Assembly: GCA_036625225.1 (NCBI GenBank)
Contig: JAZKUF010000005.1
Location: 192,859 to 256,858 of the forward strand
From: Accumulibacter jenkinsii
GTDB taxonomy: Bacteria; Pseudomonadota; Gammaproteobacteria; Burkholderiales; Rhodocyclaceae
Length of the DNA stretch: 64,000 nucleotides
Reading direction: 5' to 3'
Shown here in pieces: positions 1 to 8,714 of this stretch. Positions within the stretch are counted from its first letter, which is position 1. Every line of letters begins with the position of its first letter. Below the pieces are notes generated by a model. That model searched no databases, had not been told where the DNA came from, and saw nothing but the letters and a program-made list of their open reading frames with translations. The position numbers and the translations under genes are program-made.

Positions 1-334
1 GCCATGGAGCAGGCGACCGATCAGATTCTGCAGCGATTCATAGCTTTCGGTCACCGGCTCGCCGATCAGGAGGGTGGTTTCCTCGGCCAGGCTCGATCGC
101 TTGTCGATCAGCAGACGAAAGGCCTCGACGACATCGTCGAGGTGCACGAAGGCCTGGCCGTGGCTGGGGTCGCCCGGAAAAACGTGCGACAGCATCTGCC
201 GTTCGTAGATGCGCTGGATCTGGTAAGCGAGCGAAGGCACTTCGCAGTCGTCGGTATAGACCCCGGCGATGCGCAGAACGACGATCGGCAGGTGACCCCG
301 CTCGCGACGGATCAGCTCTTCCGCCGCCACCTTG
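1..334 (-). pseudogene. NAD-dependent epimerase, C-terminal half (split by IS, runs off left edge)
   Basis: Read on the minus strand this gives an uninterrupted 110-codon stretch starting VAAEELIRRERG and continuing to LLHG at the window edge. It looks like the substrate-binding half of an extended short-chain dehydrogenase/epimerase, acting on a nucleotide-sugar or similar substrate. The missing first half lies at 2441-2884 beyond the insertion element. Removing 335-2440 and one copy of the 4-bp CTTG duplication rejoins the halves in frame as PQSK-VAAEEL. The inactivation is therefore recent and due only to the insertion. The true C terminus is outside the window. Confidence 0.85.
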
Positions 335-2440
335 CCGAAGTTTAACAAGCCTGAAAAAGCATCTTCCTTAATCAACCGCTTGCGGTCTAAAAAAAGCTCG
401 AGTGGCACTACACGCCGGTGATTTGGATTCAGATGATCAGTTTTCTGGTTCCTCCTGGTGCGCAGTTGAGCCCCAGCGCCTGGTAGATCGCCATCAGCTC
501 GGGCTCGGCGACGGTCGCTTTGCGCACATGCAAGGAGCGCCCGTCACGCTGGGTAAAGGTCGCCGTGACCCGGCGCTGTACCGAGAGGATGTCGCGCAGG
601 GTGGCCCAACTGTCGGTTATTCCCGCCGCCTTGAGCTTGACCCGCAGGAACTGGACGCACTGATAGGCGAGCACGGTAATGAAGAGATGCCCGTCGGCGC
701 GCACTTCGTTGGTGTGATAGACGGGCCGCAGGCCAAGCTCGCTCTTCAGGCTGCGAAAAACGCTCTCCAGGTCGGTGAGCATCGTATAGGTGCGCCAGAG
801 GCGTTCTTCATCCCAGGTCAGTTCGTTGGTGCGCAGGCAATAGACGCCGGGATGGGTGGCCATCGTGCCGGCGACCAGCTCCTTCTGCCAGGTGATCGCG
901 CTCACCTTCTTGCCCTCGTCGCTGATGAACTGGACTTGATAGTGTTGGCTGGCGCCGCGGCTCTTCTGTTTGAGTCGGCCCAGACGTTCGAGCAGTTTGT
1001 CGTGGCGTTTCTCGCTCTGCGGCTTTTGCAGACCCTCGCTCAGCTCCTGCAATCCCGCTTCAAACCGCTGGCAGGCCTGCGCGAGCATCGCTTCTTCCTT
1101 GAGTTGCCGACTCGGTGAGTGGCAATACAGGCAGATTTCCTTGCCGTCCGGGCTGGGTTCCTTCTGCAGATGGAGCGGCTCCTCGCTGGCAGTCTCAATG
1201 GTCACCGCGCGGCTCTGGTCGAACTGGCGCTTGCCGCCGCGGCGAACCACCAGATAGCGATAGCCGTGTTCGGCCAGCCAGCTCACATTGGCCTCGGTGG
1301 CAATACCGGCGTCCATCACCACCAGCGCGCCCGCCGGAGTGCCGAGCCCGGCCAGCATGGCAGAGAGCGTGCCGGGTTCCGAGACGTTGCCGGCAAAGGT
1401 CTGTGAGCGCCTGACGAAGCCACTGCCGTCGAGCACCAGACCAAGCGTCACCAGCGGGCAGTCACTGCGTCTCTCCTTCGAACGCCCCCGCCGGGCCTTG
1501 GCATTGCCGCTGGCTTCGCCTTCGAAATAGGTGTTGCTCAGGTCGTACAGCGTGACCGTCTCTGGCAGATCAAAGAGCGTCTGGACAGAGCCAAAGAGCC
1601 GCGCTTCGATCGCTTCACGATGCTTCATCAGAACATCCGAGGCACGGTACAAACCCATGTGAGAGATCGACAGGAAGTCGAAGTCGAGCAATTCGCCCAA
1701 GGCGCTATGGTGTTGCAGCCAGTTCCAGGTTGCCCGTTCCGACCCCGGCTGGCCCATTCTGCCGATCAGGCTACCGATGATCGAGGCTTGCACGATGCCA
1801 TTGACGCCCAGATCCTTCAGCGTTTCAAGGAGCCCCAGTTCGCTCAGCGCATGCAGGCCGACCTGCTCCACCCCCACCGAGCGGGGCTGGGTCATCCGCA
1901 GCGAGTCCACATCGACTTCCTGGAAGTCTAGCGGCGGGCACGGTTTGCTGGCTGGCCCGGCGTCCCCCTCACTGGGCTGCCCCGCCGCAGACGCCAGGGT
2001 TGGCGCCTGCGCCACCAGTTGCGCAAAGTAGCGCTGCGCCGCCCGCTCGATGGCCTCCGGGCAGGGCAAGGGCAGGAGCAGCCCCTGAGGATTGAGCAAC
2101 TGCTCGATGCGGCTACTCAACAGCGGCCAGTCTTCCTGCTTGATCGGGAAGTGCCGCCCCAGGTTCAGTACCGTGATCTGACGGACCTTGCCCCCGATAC
2201 GCTGCGTGCGCACCAGTCGATAGGTGAAGTAGCCCTCACCCGTGGCTTTGTTGTTCGTTCTCGTTTGGCGTATAAACATCCACACGAGCGTACAACAAAA
2301 ACAAGGGGTTTGGCCGCCTCAGCCAAACTATTATGGCACCACAAAACGTTTTGGAAAATCTACCAACAATAAAATCAACCGCCTAGGCGCGCGCTGCCCG
2401 GGAAAAGACCGGAATATGCCAGGAAGATGTTAAAGAGGGG
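335..2440 (-). mobile_element. IS1634-type insertion sequence
   Basis: Element of about 2.1 kb carrying one transposase gene. The flanking 4 bp are identical (CTTG at 331-334 and 2441-2444), and the reading frame of the split epimerase is restored when the element and one copy are removed, which fixes both ends. The ends are poorly matched inverted repeats that share the block TTTAACA (341-347, and its complement 2428-2434). The family is inferred from the transposase. A 4-bp duplication is on the short side for IS1634 relatives, so the exact ends could shift by a base or two. Confidence 0.85.
429..2279 (-). CDS. IS1634 family DDE transposase
   Basis: About 616 residues when started at the MFIRQTRTNN methionine; the open frame extends two codons further to 2285. 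The N terminus has the pattern of this family (YFTYRLVRTQRIGGKVRQ, then NLGRHFP). The middle has a DDE-type catalytic region, including LYDLSNTYFEGE near residue 245, LVLDGSGFVRR, and VVMDAGIATE near residue 320. The C-terminal YTMLTDLESVFRSLKSELGLRPVYH block carries the expected glutamate. It catalyses transposition of the surrounding element. It looks full length and intact, so the copy may still be active. Confidence 0.9.
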   Translation of the reverse strand: MFIRQTRTNNKATGEGYFTYRLVRTQRIGGKVRQITVLNLGRHFPIKQEDWPLLSSRIEQLLNPQGLLLPLPCPEAIERAAQRYFAQLVAQAPTLASAAGQPSEGDAGPASKPCPPLDFQEVDVDSLRMTQPRSVGVEQVGLHALSELGLLETLKDLGVNGIVQASIIGSLIGRMGQPGSERATWNWLQHHSALGELLDFDFLSISHMGLYRASDVLMKHREAIEARLFGSVQTLFDLPETVTLYDLSNTYFEGEASGNAKARRGRSKERRSDCPLVTLGLVLDGSGFVRRSQTFAGNVSEPGTLSAMLAGLGTPAGALVVMDAGIATEANVSWLAEHGYRYLVVRRGGKRQFDQSRAVTIETASEEPLHLQKEPSPDGKEICLYCHSPSRQLKEEAMLAQACQRFEAGLQELSEGLQKPQSEKRHDKLLERLGRLKQKSRGASQHYQVQFISDEGKKVSAITWQKELVAGTMATHPGVYCLRTNELTWDEERLWRTYTMLTDLESVFRSLKSELGLRPVYHTNEVRADGHLFITVLAYQCVQFLRVKLKAAGITDSWATLRDILSVQRRVTATFTQRDGRSLHVRKATVAEPELMAIYQALGLNCAPGGTRKLII

Positions 2441-2884
2441 CTTGGATTGGGGGTATGGCCATTTGGGGTCGAGTTCGCCGTTCTCGTCGATCGGCATGCC
2501 CGGCTCGCCGGGGCGGTGCACCAGCATCGTGCTGGCATGGATGAACTGCTCGACCTGAAAGCCCTGCAGGGCGTGCAGCAGACGGCCGGTGCCCTGGACG
2601 TTCACCGCTTCATAGCGCGGATCGGGATCGCCGGAGAAATCATAGTATGCGGCCAGGTGGATCACCGAAGCGATGCGCGCGCCGTAGCGTTCGCGCAGGC
2701 GGCGACAGGCGGCCGCCAGCGCCTCGTCGGAGGTGAGGTCCACCTCGATGCAGTTCGCCGCCGTCGGCGGACACGCCTGCTCGAAACCGACGACCGTGAA
2801 GTCATTGCCCAGCGCGTCGGTGATCGCCCGGCCGATGCGCCCCTCCGAGCCGGTGATCAGCACTACGGGTTTCTCGTCTGTCAT
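2441..2884 (-). pseudogene. NAD-dependent epimerase, N-terminal half (split by IS)
   Basis: ATG at 2884 follows a good AGGAGAA ribosome site. The 148 codons start MTDEKPVVLITG and show the Rossmann nucleotide-binding signature ITGSEGRIG, the acidic residue after the second strand (IEVDLTS), and the HLAAYYDFSG and ASTMLVH core strands. The half ends at the active-site YPQSK, the YxxxK motif of short-chain dehydrogenases. The insertion element sits immediately after that catalytic lysine, so neither half can work alone. The gene is divergent from the CopD-like gene downstream. Confidence 0.9.
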
Positions 2885-3095
2885 GAAATTCTCCTGGCTG
2901 GCAAAGAAAGGGGCGCTGCGCGCAGCGCTCTGCTCCGAGCACGAAGCGTGCCGCAACGCTTCGCCCCGCGCCGCCGTTTTTTCCCTCGCCGGCAGGCATG
3001 CGACTTGCCTTCGCATGACTCAATGGCATTGTCACGGGATGGATTGCTTTGGCGTCCGGGTCAGCGGGCGCGACCAACACACCGGAAGGCCGCCC

Positions 3096-3518
3096 ATGCA
3101 TCTCTTGAAGCTGCTTCATTTCGCTGCCTTGCTACTCTGGTGCGGCACGCTGCTCTACCTGCCGGCGCTGATCGCCCAGGCGACGCAGGCCGGCCGGCCC
3201 GTCTTCCACCGCGATGCCGGTCAGCTCATGCGCTGGGTGTTCACGGGCATCGCGTCGCCGGCGGCGCTGCTCGCGATCGCGTCGGGAACGCTCCTCTTCG
3301 TCGGTGTCACCTCGCTTGCGCCGTGGCTGATCCTCAAGCTTTCGGCGGTGACCCTGCTGGTCATCGGCCACGCCCTGTGCGGCGTCCTGATCCTGAAATC
3401 CGCCGCCCAGCCGCCGCAGCGGATCCGCTTCTGGTGTACGGCGCTTGCCAGCGCGATCACCCTGCTCATCGGCGCCGCGCTCTGGCTGGTCCTCGCCAAG
3501 CCTTCATGGCGCGCTTGA
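3096..3518 (+). CDS. CopD-like / HemJ-like four-helix membrane protein
   Basis: 140 residues, ATG at 3096 behind GGAAGG. Four hydrophobic segments are visible: around residues 3-22, an IASPAALLAIASGTLLF segment, a LILKLSAVTLLVIGHALCGVLIL segment, and a final TALASAITLLIGAALWLVLA segment. A histidine near the N terminus (LLHFAALLLWCGTL) and a second one (VIGHALCG) are the positions used for copper or heme ligands in CopD and HemJ relatives. Such genes are common beside heme-copper oxidases, and the oxidase operon starts about 500 bp downstream. Its last 15 bp overlap the convergent DUF2231 gene. The exact substrate cannot be told from sequence. Confidence 0.7.
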   Translation: MHLLKLLHFAALLLWCGTLLYLPALIAQATQAGRPVFHRDAGQLMRWVFTGIASPAALLAIASGTLLFVGVTSLAPWLILKLSAVTLLVIGHALCGVLILKSAAQPPQRIRFWCTALASAITLLIGAALWLVLAKPSWRA

Positions 3519-4025
3519 ATCCTCGATCGCCGCCTCATGACCGACCTCCACCCCGACCGCGTGTTCGTAGACCAGGCGTCCGCCAAGGTAGGCGGCGATG
3601 ACGATCAGGCCGGCGGTCAGCAGCGACAGGTAGATCTCCCACTCCGCGAGGCGGGCGGCGTCCTGCCGATAGCGCAGCGTCCAGTTGAGCGAGGCGAGCG
3701 AGAGCATCATCACGGCGAGGATGGCGTGGCACCAGGCGGTGATCTTCTCGCGCACCCGCGGCAGCAGGAGGTCGATCAGTCCGGGACCGCTCGCCAGCCA
3801 GCCGCCGACGGCGCCGATGCCGGCCAGCCAGAGACCGGCGCGCGCCCAGAACGGATCGTCGGTGATCAGCCAGGCGAAGTCGCAGCCGACCAGCCCGAGC
3901 AGCGCGGCGACCGGGAAGTGGATCAGCATCGGATGCAGCGGGTGGCCGGCGATCGCGGCCCGGCTGGTGATCGATTCGACGCCGGGCAGCCCGTCGGGGG
4001 AATCGGTTTTCGTTTCGGGGGACAT
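3504..4025 (-). CDS. DUF2231 family membrane protein
   Basis: 173 residues; ATG at 4025 after a strong AGGAGG site. The segment GHPLHPMLIHFPVAALLG is the family signature, with histidines that probably bind heme or metal. Four transmembrane helices follow (about 39-57, 65-80, 98-116, 131-150). It is transcribed against its neighbours and its start region lies back to back with coxB, so the 25 bp between the two starts must hold regulatory sequence for both. Proteins of this family often sit beside cytochrome oxidases; the function is unproven. Confidence 0.75.
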   Translation of the reverse strand: MSPETKTDSPDGLPGVESITSRAAIAGHPLHPMLIHFPVAALLGLVGCDFAWLITDDPFWARAGLWLAGIGAVGGWLASGPGLIDLLLPRVREKITAWCHAILAVMMLSLASLNWTLRYRQDAARLAEWEIYLSLLTAGLIVIAAYLGGRLVYEHAVGVEVGHEAAIEDSSAP

Positions 4026-4049
4026 GCGGGCCTCCTCGCTGAGCGGACC

Positions 4050-4811
4050 GTGAGACCCTTGCCGGGGGCTTGGCGCCTTGCCTCGGCAGTCCGTGCGCCG
4101 GCAAACGCTCTGGCTTCGCGCCTGCAATTGCCGCTCCCGCTCCTCGTCACGGTCGCCGCTTGCGACGGACCGCAGTCGATTCTCGATCCGGCGGGGCCGG
4201 CGGCCCGCGACGCCGCCCTGCTCTGGTGGCCGATGCTCCTGGTGGCGGTCTTGTCGCTGCTGCTGGTCAGCGTCCTCTGGCTGCTGGCGCTGCGCCGCGG
4301 CCCGCGGGGTGACGAAGCCGAAGCGAAGATCGTTCGCCGCTGGCTGGTCGGCGGCGGCCTGCTGCTGCCGACGGTCAGTCTCATCGCCCTGCTCGCCTTC
4401 GGCATCCCGGCCGGTGAGCGCATGCTGCTGCCCGGCGAGCCGCCGCCGCTGCGCATCGAGGTGACCGCCCGGCAGTGGGCGTGGGAAGTGCGCTACCCGG
4501 CGAGCGGAGTGGTGATGGTCAATCGCCTGCACCTGCCGCTCGGCCAGCCGGTCGAGATCCATCTCGAGAGCGCCGATGTCATCCATTCCTTCTGGGTGCC
4601 TCGCCTGGGCCGCAAGCTCGACGTCATTCCGGGGCGGCGCAACGTCCTGCGGCTGCAGGCCGATCACCTCGGCCGCCTGCAGGGTCAGTGTGCGGAATAT
4701 TGTGGCCGCGGGCATGCGCACATGCGGCTCGCGGTCGAAGTGCATTCGGGGGCCGATTTTGCCGCCTGGCTCGATCGCCAGGCAGCCGCGACGGTGGTCG
4801 CCCGGCGATGA
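4050..4811 (+). CDS. coxB: Cytochrome c oxidase subunit II
   Basis: 253 residues from a GTG start at 4050, the first start in frame after the divergent DUF2231 gene. The N terminus ends in LLVTVAAC, a possible lipoprotein cleavage site. Two membrane helices follow (WWPMLLVAVLSLLLV and LLLPTVSLIALLAF). The periplasmic cupredoxin domain has the full CuA ligand set: His in VIHSFW, the CAEYC cysteine pair, and His and Met in GHAHM. This subunit takes electrons from cytochrome c or another carrier. Its stop overlaps the start of the subunit I gene (ATGA), indicating translational coupling. Confidence 0.92.
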   Translation: MRPLPGAWRLASAVRAPANALASRLQLPLPLLVTVAACDGPQSILDPAGPAARDAALLWWPMLLVAVLSLLLVSVLWLLALRRGPRGDEAEAKIVRRWLVGGGLLLPTVSLIALLAFGIPAGERMLLPGEPPPLRIEVTARQWAWEVRYPASGVVMVNRLHLPLGQPVEIHLESADVIHSFWVPRLGRKLDVIPGRRNVLRLQADHLGRLQGQCAEYCGRGHAHMRLAVEVHSGADFAAWLDRQAAATVVARR

Positions 4812-7345
4812 GTGCGGCCGCCGATCCGCGCGAACTCGACCGCCGCTTCCGCGCGGTCTGGGACAACCCGCCCGGCTGGCGGTCGCTGTCGGCAGTAAAC
4901 CACAGCACGATCGGCGTTCGCTACCTGCTCACCGGGCTGGCTTTTTTTCTCTTCGCCGGTCTCCTGTCGATGCTCATGCGCGCGCAGCTCGCCTTGCCGC
5001 AGCAGGCGTTCATGGACGCCCCCACCTACGCCCAGGTGTTCACCATGCACGGCACGGTGATGATGTTCCTCTTCGCGCTGCCGATGATGGAGGGGCTCGC
5101 GGTCTACCTGGTCCCGAAAATGATCGGCGCCCGCGACCTCGTCTTTCCGCGCCTGTCGGCTTTCGGCTACTGGTGTTATCTGTTCGGCGGGCTGATCCTC
5201 ACGGCCAGCTTCTTCCTCGCGCGCTCGCCCGACGCCGGCTGGTTCATGTACCCGCCGCTGTCGAGCCGGCCCTACAGTCCGGGCGTCAATTCGGATTTCT
5301 GGCTGATCGGCGTCACCTTCATCGAGATTTCGGCGCTCTCCGCGGCCATCGAGCTGGTCGTCGCCATCCTGCGCAGCCGCAGCCCCGGCATGACGCTCGC
5401 GCGGCTGCCGATCTACGTCTGGTATATCCTGGTCATGGCGGCGATGATCGTCATCGGCTTTCCGCCGCTGATCCTCGGCAGCATCCTGCTCGAGCTCGAA
5501 CGCGCGGCCGGACTGCCCTTTTTCGACGTCAGCCGCGGCGGCGATCCGCTGCTCTGGCAGCATCTCTTCTGGCTTTTCGGCCACCCCGAGGTGTACATCA
5601 TCTTTCTGCCGGCGGCTGGCCTGGTGTCCACGCTGCTGCCGGTTTTCGCGCAGCGGCCGCTGGTCGGCTACCGCTGGGTGGTGCTGTCGGTGCTGGCCAC
5701 CGGTTTTCTGAGCTTCGGCCTCTGGGTGCACCACATGTTCACGACCGGCATCCCGCAGCTTGCGCAGGCCTTCTTTTCGGTCGCCAGCATGCTGATCGCC
5801 ATTCCGACCAGCGTTCAGGTCTTCGCCTGGCTCGCCACCCTCTGGCTGGGGCGGCCGCTGCGGACGCTGCCGATGCTCTGGCTGTTCGGTTTCCTGTTCA
5901 TCTTCGTCGCCGGTGGCCTGACCGGCGTCATGCTGGCGCTGGTTCCCTTCGACTGGCAGGTGCACGACACCCACTTCGTCGTCGCCCACCTGCACTATGT
6001 GCTGGTCGGCGGCATGCTCTTCCCGCTGATCGCCGCCGTCTATTACTGGCTGCCGCACTTTTCCGGCCGCATGCCGTCGGTGCAGCTCGGGCGCTGGGGT
6101 TTCTGGCTGATTTTCAGCGGTTTCAACCTGACCTTTCTCGTCATGCACTGGAGCGGCCTGCTCGGCATGCCGCGCCGCATCTACACCTACGACGCGGGCC
6201 TCGGCTGGGAGATACCGAACCTGATCTCGTCGGTCGGCAGCTTCGTCATGGCGATCGGCATCGCGACCCTGCTGGTTGACCTGCTGCTGCATTTTCGCTT
6301 CGGCCGGCGCGCCGGCAGCAACCCCTGGCAGGCCGACACGCTCGAATGGGCGATGCCGCTGCCGCCGCCGCCCTACAACTTCATCAGCCTGCCGACGGTG
6401 GACAGTCGTCATCCGCTCTGGCTGCAGCCGGAGCTGCCCGAGCGCCTGGCGCGCGGCGAGGGCGGCAACGCCGGGATTGCGCACGGCCGGCGCGAAACCT
6501 GGGGCAGCGACCTGTTGACCGGCGAGGCGCGCGAAACCGTGCATCTGCCGGGCAACAGCTGGCTGCCGCTCCTCCTCGCCCTGACCCTCGCCTTCCTGTG
6601 CATCGCGCTGCTCGCGCGGAGCTACCTCGTCGCCCTGCCGGTGGTGCTGGTGGCGATCGCCCTGGTGCTGCGCTGGGCGTGGGAGAATGGGGCGCAGAGC
6701 GGCGGCGAGAGTGTCGCGACCGCCGGCGAGCCGGCGCTGCACTGGCGAACCCACGATGGTCCGGGGCGCTGGGGAATGGCGGTGACCCTCTTCGCCGATG
6801 GCGCGCTCTACGGGTCCCTGCTCTTCGGCTGGCTTTACCTGTGGACGGTGGCGCCGCAAGCGCCCCTCTCCCTGCCACACTCTCTGACACTCTCCTTGCC
6901 CCAGCCCTCGCTGCCGCGCCTCGACAGCGGCGCCCTGGTGCTCAACGGCGTCGTCCTGCTGCTCGCCCTCGTCTGGCTGCAGCGCGTCCTGCGGCAATTG
7001 CGCCTCGCTTCGGCGGCCGGGCTGCAGCACCAGCTGGCGGCGATCGCGGCCATCGCTTTCGTGCAGACCGGCCATCTCGGCTGGCTCGCGCAGACTGCCG
7101 GGCTTGATCCGACCGCCAGCGCGCAGGAGGCGGTGATGGCGGTCATTCTCGTCTACGTCATCGGCCACTGCGCGCTGGCGGCCCTCTTCACCGGCCTGCA
7201 GGCCTGCCGTGTGCGCTGCGGCCATGTCGGCGTCGAAGCGCCTTACGAGCCGCAGGTGCTGGCTGCCCTGTGGTCGTTCAATCTCGCCCTGCTGGTCAGC
7301 GCCGGCATCGCGCTCGGCCTCTTGCCGCTGGTCTGGGAGGTCTGA
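4808..7345 (+). CDS. Cytochrome c oxidase subunit I-III fusion
   Basis: 845 residues. Roughly residues 1-545 are subunit I, with HPEVY (CuB histidine, cross-linked tyrosine and D-channel glutamate), VHHMF (two CuB histidines) and VHDTHFVVAHLHY (heme histidines). The D-channel entry aspartate is present in GARDLVFPR. The K-channel lysine normally found in the IPTGIKVF motif is glutamine here (IPTSVQVFAW). After a hydrophilic linker of about 80 residues the rest resembles subunit III, with helices such as WGMAVTLFADGALYGSLLFGW. It is the proton-pumping core of a terminal oxidase. Similar fusions occur in alternative oxidase operons of proteobacteria. Confidence 0.9.
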   Translation: MSAAADPRELDRRFRAVWDNPPGWRSLSAVNHSTIGVRYLLTGLAFFLFAGLLSMLMRAQLALPQQAFMDAPTYAQVFTMHGTVMMFLFALPMMEGLAVYLVPKMIGARDLVFPRLSAFGYWCYLFGGLILTASFFLARSPDAGWFMYPPLSSRPYSPGVNSDFWLIGVTFIEISALSAAIELVVAILRSRSPGMTLARLPIYVWYILVMAAMIVIGFPPLILGSILLELERAAGLPFFDVSRGGDPLLWQHLFWLFGHPEVYIIFLPAAGLVSTLLPVFAQRPLVGYRWVVLSVLATGFLSFGLWVHHMFTTGIPQLAQAFFSVASMLIAIPTSVQVFAWLATLWLGRPLRTLPMLWLFGFLFIFVAGGLTGVMLALVPFDWQVHDTHFVVAHLHYVLVGGMLFPLIAAVYYWLPHFSGRMPSVQLGRWGFWLIFSGFNLTFLVMHWSGLLGMPRRIYTYDAGLGWEIPNLISSVGSFVMAIGIATLLVDLLLHFRFGRRAGSNPWQADTLEWAMPLPPPPYNFISLPTVDSRHPLWLQPELPERLARGEGGNAGIAHGRRETWGSDLLTGEARETVHLPGNSWLPLLLALTLAFLCIALLARSYLVALPVVLVAIALVLRWAWENGAQSGGESVATAGEPALHWRTHDGPGRWGMAVTLFADGALYGSLLFGWLYLWTVAPQAPLSLPHSLTLSLPQPSLPRLDSGALVLNGVVLLLALVWLQRVLRQLRLASAAGLQHQLAAIAAIAFVQTGHLGWLAQTAGLDPTASAQEAVMAVILVYVIGHCALAALFTGLQACRVRCGHVGVEAPYEPQVLAALWSFNLALLVSAGIALGLLPLVWEV

Positions 7346-7348
7346 GCG

Positions 7349-7444
7349 ATGTGGCTGCACCCGCTGCCGATCGTCGTCGGTCCGAGCCTCTGGGCAATCG
7401 GGTTCGTCGCCCTGCCGATCGCTCGCTTGCCGCCATGCCTCTGA
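7349..7444 (+). CDS. Possible 31-residue membrane microprotein between oxidase genes
   Basis: An ATG 3 bp after the subunit I-III stop opens a 31-codon frame, MWLHPLPIVVGPSLWAIGFV and onward, ending in TGA at 7442-7444. It overlaps the start of ctaG by 10 bp. The product would be one hydrophobic helix, the size expected for a small oxidase subunit IV. The spacing is right for translational coupling on both sides. It is too short to be certain and could be a chance frame. Confidence 0.4.
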   Translation: MWLHPLPIVVGPSLWAIGFVALPIARLPPCL

Positions 7445-8259
7445 AGCCAGGGCGGCGCGGGTTGGCGCTGCCCGCCCTCCTGCTGCCGCTGCCGGCGGCG
7501 GCGCATGAGCTGCGCGTCGACGCCGATTCCTGGACCCTGCTCAGCGCCCTCCTGCTGGCCATCGCCTGGGGACTGTACGCGCTCGGCGCGCAGCGCAAGC
7601 CGCCGTCTCCGGCACGTGCCGCGGGCTTTCACGCCGCCCTCGTGATCGCCGCGCTGGCCCTCTTCGGGCCACTCGACAGCGGCGCGCAGAACCATACCAG
7701 CCTGCACATGCTGCAGCACATGCTGTTGATGGTGGTGATTGCGCCGCTCGTCGCCATCGCCGTCCCGCTGCCGCAATGGCAGGCGGCGACGGGCCGTCCC
7801 TTGCGTGCGCTGGGGTCGGTGTTGCGGCAGTCGAGCCGTCGGCCGCTGTCGCTCGCGCTGGTGCACGGCGCGCTGATCTGGCTCTGGCACACGCCGCGCC
7901 TCTACCTGCTCGCGCTCGCAGAGCCCGGCTGGCACTTCGTCGAGCACGCCAGCTTCCTGCTCAGCGCCGGCCTGTTCTGGTGGTCGGTGCTGCACGCCGG
8001 CGCCCGCCGGCGCGGCGAAGCGCTGCTCGCGCTGCTGCTCACCCTGATGCACACCGGACTGCTCGGCGCGCTGCTCACCTTCGGCCGCGAATCGTTCTAC
8101 GGCGCCGAGCGCAGCCTGTTCGAGCAGCAACTGGCCGGGCTGATCATGTGGGTGCCGGGGGGAGTCGTCTATCTCCTGGCGGCCGGCGCCATCGCCTGGC
8201 GCTGCCTGGGCGATGAAGCGCCGGCGCCGGGGCGGAGGTCCGGGACTGCCGGGGCCTGA
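7435..8259 (+). CDS. ctaG: Cytochrome oxidase assembly protein CtaG (caa3 type)
   Basis: 274 residues, ATG at 7435. It begins with a signal-like stretch ending AAAHELRVDADSW, then about seven membrane helices. The conserved histidine-rich helix LHMLQHMLLMVVIAPLVA, the WLWHTPRLY motif and LMHTGLLGALLTFG are typical of the Caa3_CtaG family. This family is thought to help copper insertion into heme-copper oxidases and is unrelated to the Cox11-type protein also called CtaG. It is the last gene of the oxidase operon. The C-terminal tail is charged and Gly/Pro-rich. Confidence 0.85.
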   Translation: MPLKPGRRGLALPALLLPLPAAAHELRVDADSWTLLSALLLAIAWGLYALGAQRKPPSPARAAGFHAALVIAALALFGPLDSGAQNHTSLHMLQHMLLMVVIAPLVAIAVPLPQWQAATGRPLRALGSVLRQSSRRPLSLALVHGALIWLWHTPRLYLLALAEPGWHFVEHASFLLSAGLFWWSVLHAGARRRGEALLALLLTLMHTGLLGALLTFGRESFYGAERSLFEQQLAGLIMWVPGGVVYLLAAGAIAWRCLGDEAPAPGRRSGTAGA

Positions 8260-8714
8260 CGAAACGGGCAAATTCAACCGGTAAATCTGCTCCTTGCCGG
8301 CAGAATTTACAAACCACAGACCCCTCACAGACCCCTCTCGCCGCCCGTTGGGCTGGAAATGGCGGCGCCGATCTGCCCGGCCCGGCGCGCGAGGGCCGTT
8401 TCCCTTGTCCGGGAACGACGCATTCACGCATTCACGCATTCACGCATTCCGGCTTGCCGGCCGCAATGGCGCTCCGGGCACGGCGCCTGCTTCCTCCCTT
8501 GCTCCCTTTGCTGCTCTCGCTCGGTTGGGCTTGCTCCGCGGTGCTAACGATCAGGTTCAAGTGAGGAATCGTCCGTTCGCCATTGAACGGACGCGGGCCA
8601 GCACCGATTCGGCTCTGGTCTGCCATTTTTGCAAACGGGTATTCATTTTGCTTTCTCCCCCCATGTCTCCGTTTGAGACCCCATTATTTCCCCCTTTTCA
8701 TCCAGGAGTACGAG
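8260..8714. other. Intergenic region between ctaG and the phasin gene
   Basis: 455 bp without a convincing gene. It holds a short direct repeat of CAGACCCCTC around 8317-8338 and a four-copy 8-bp tandem repeat at 8419-8450. The AT-richer stretch near 8630-8700 just upstream of the phasin is the likely promoter region for that gene, but no clear -35/-10 pair was identified. Confidence 0.5.
8419..8450. repeat. 8-bp tandem repeat, four copies
   Basis: The unit CGCATTCA is repeated three times perfectly and a fourth time with one mismatch (CGCATTCC). Its length is not a multiple of three and it lies in non-coding DNA, so it is a candidate variable-number repeat. No function is visible. Confidence 0.85.

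Noticed and set aside
402..1118. Long plus-strand frame inside the IS1634 transposase region
   Set aside because: It is antisense to an intact transposase with clear DDE blocks and shows no family resemblance itself.
4685..7360. 891-codon minus-strand frame across the oxidase genes
   Set aside because: Rich in Gln, Arg, Glu and Asp with no hydrophobic core, typical of the antisense of a GC-rich membrane protein gene.
8419..8450. Tandem repeat considered as a CRISPR fragment
   Set aside because: Units are only 8 bp, contiguous and without spacers; no cas genes are in the window.
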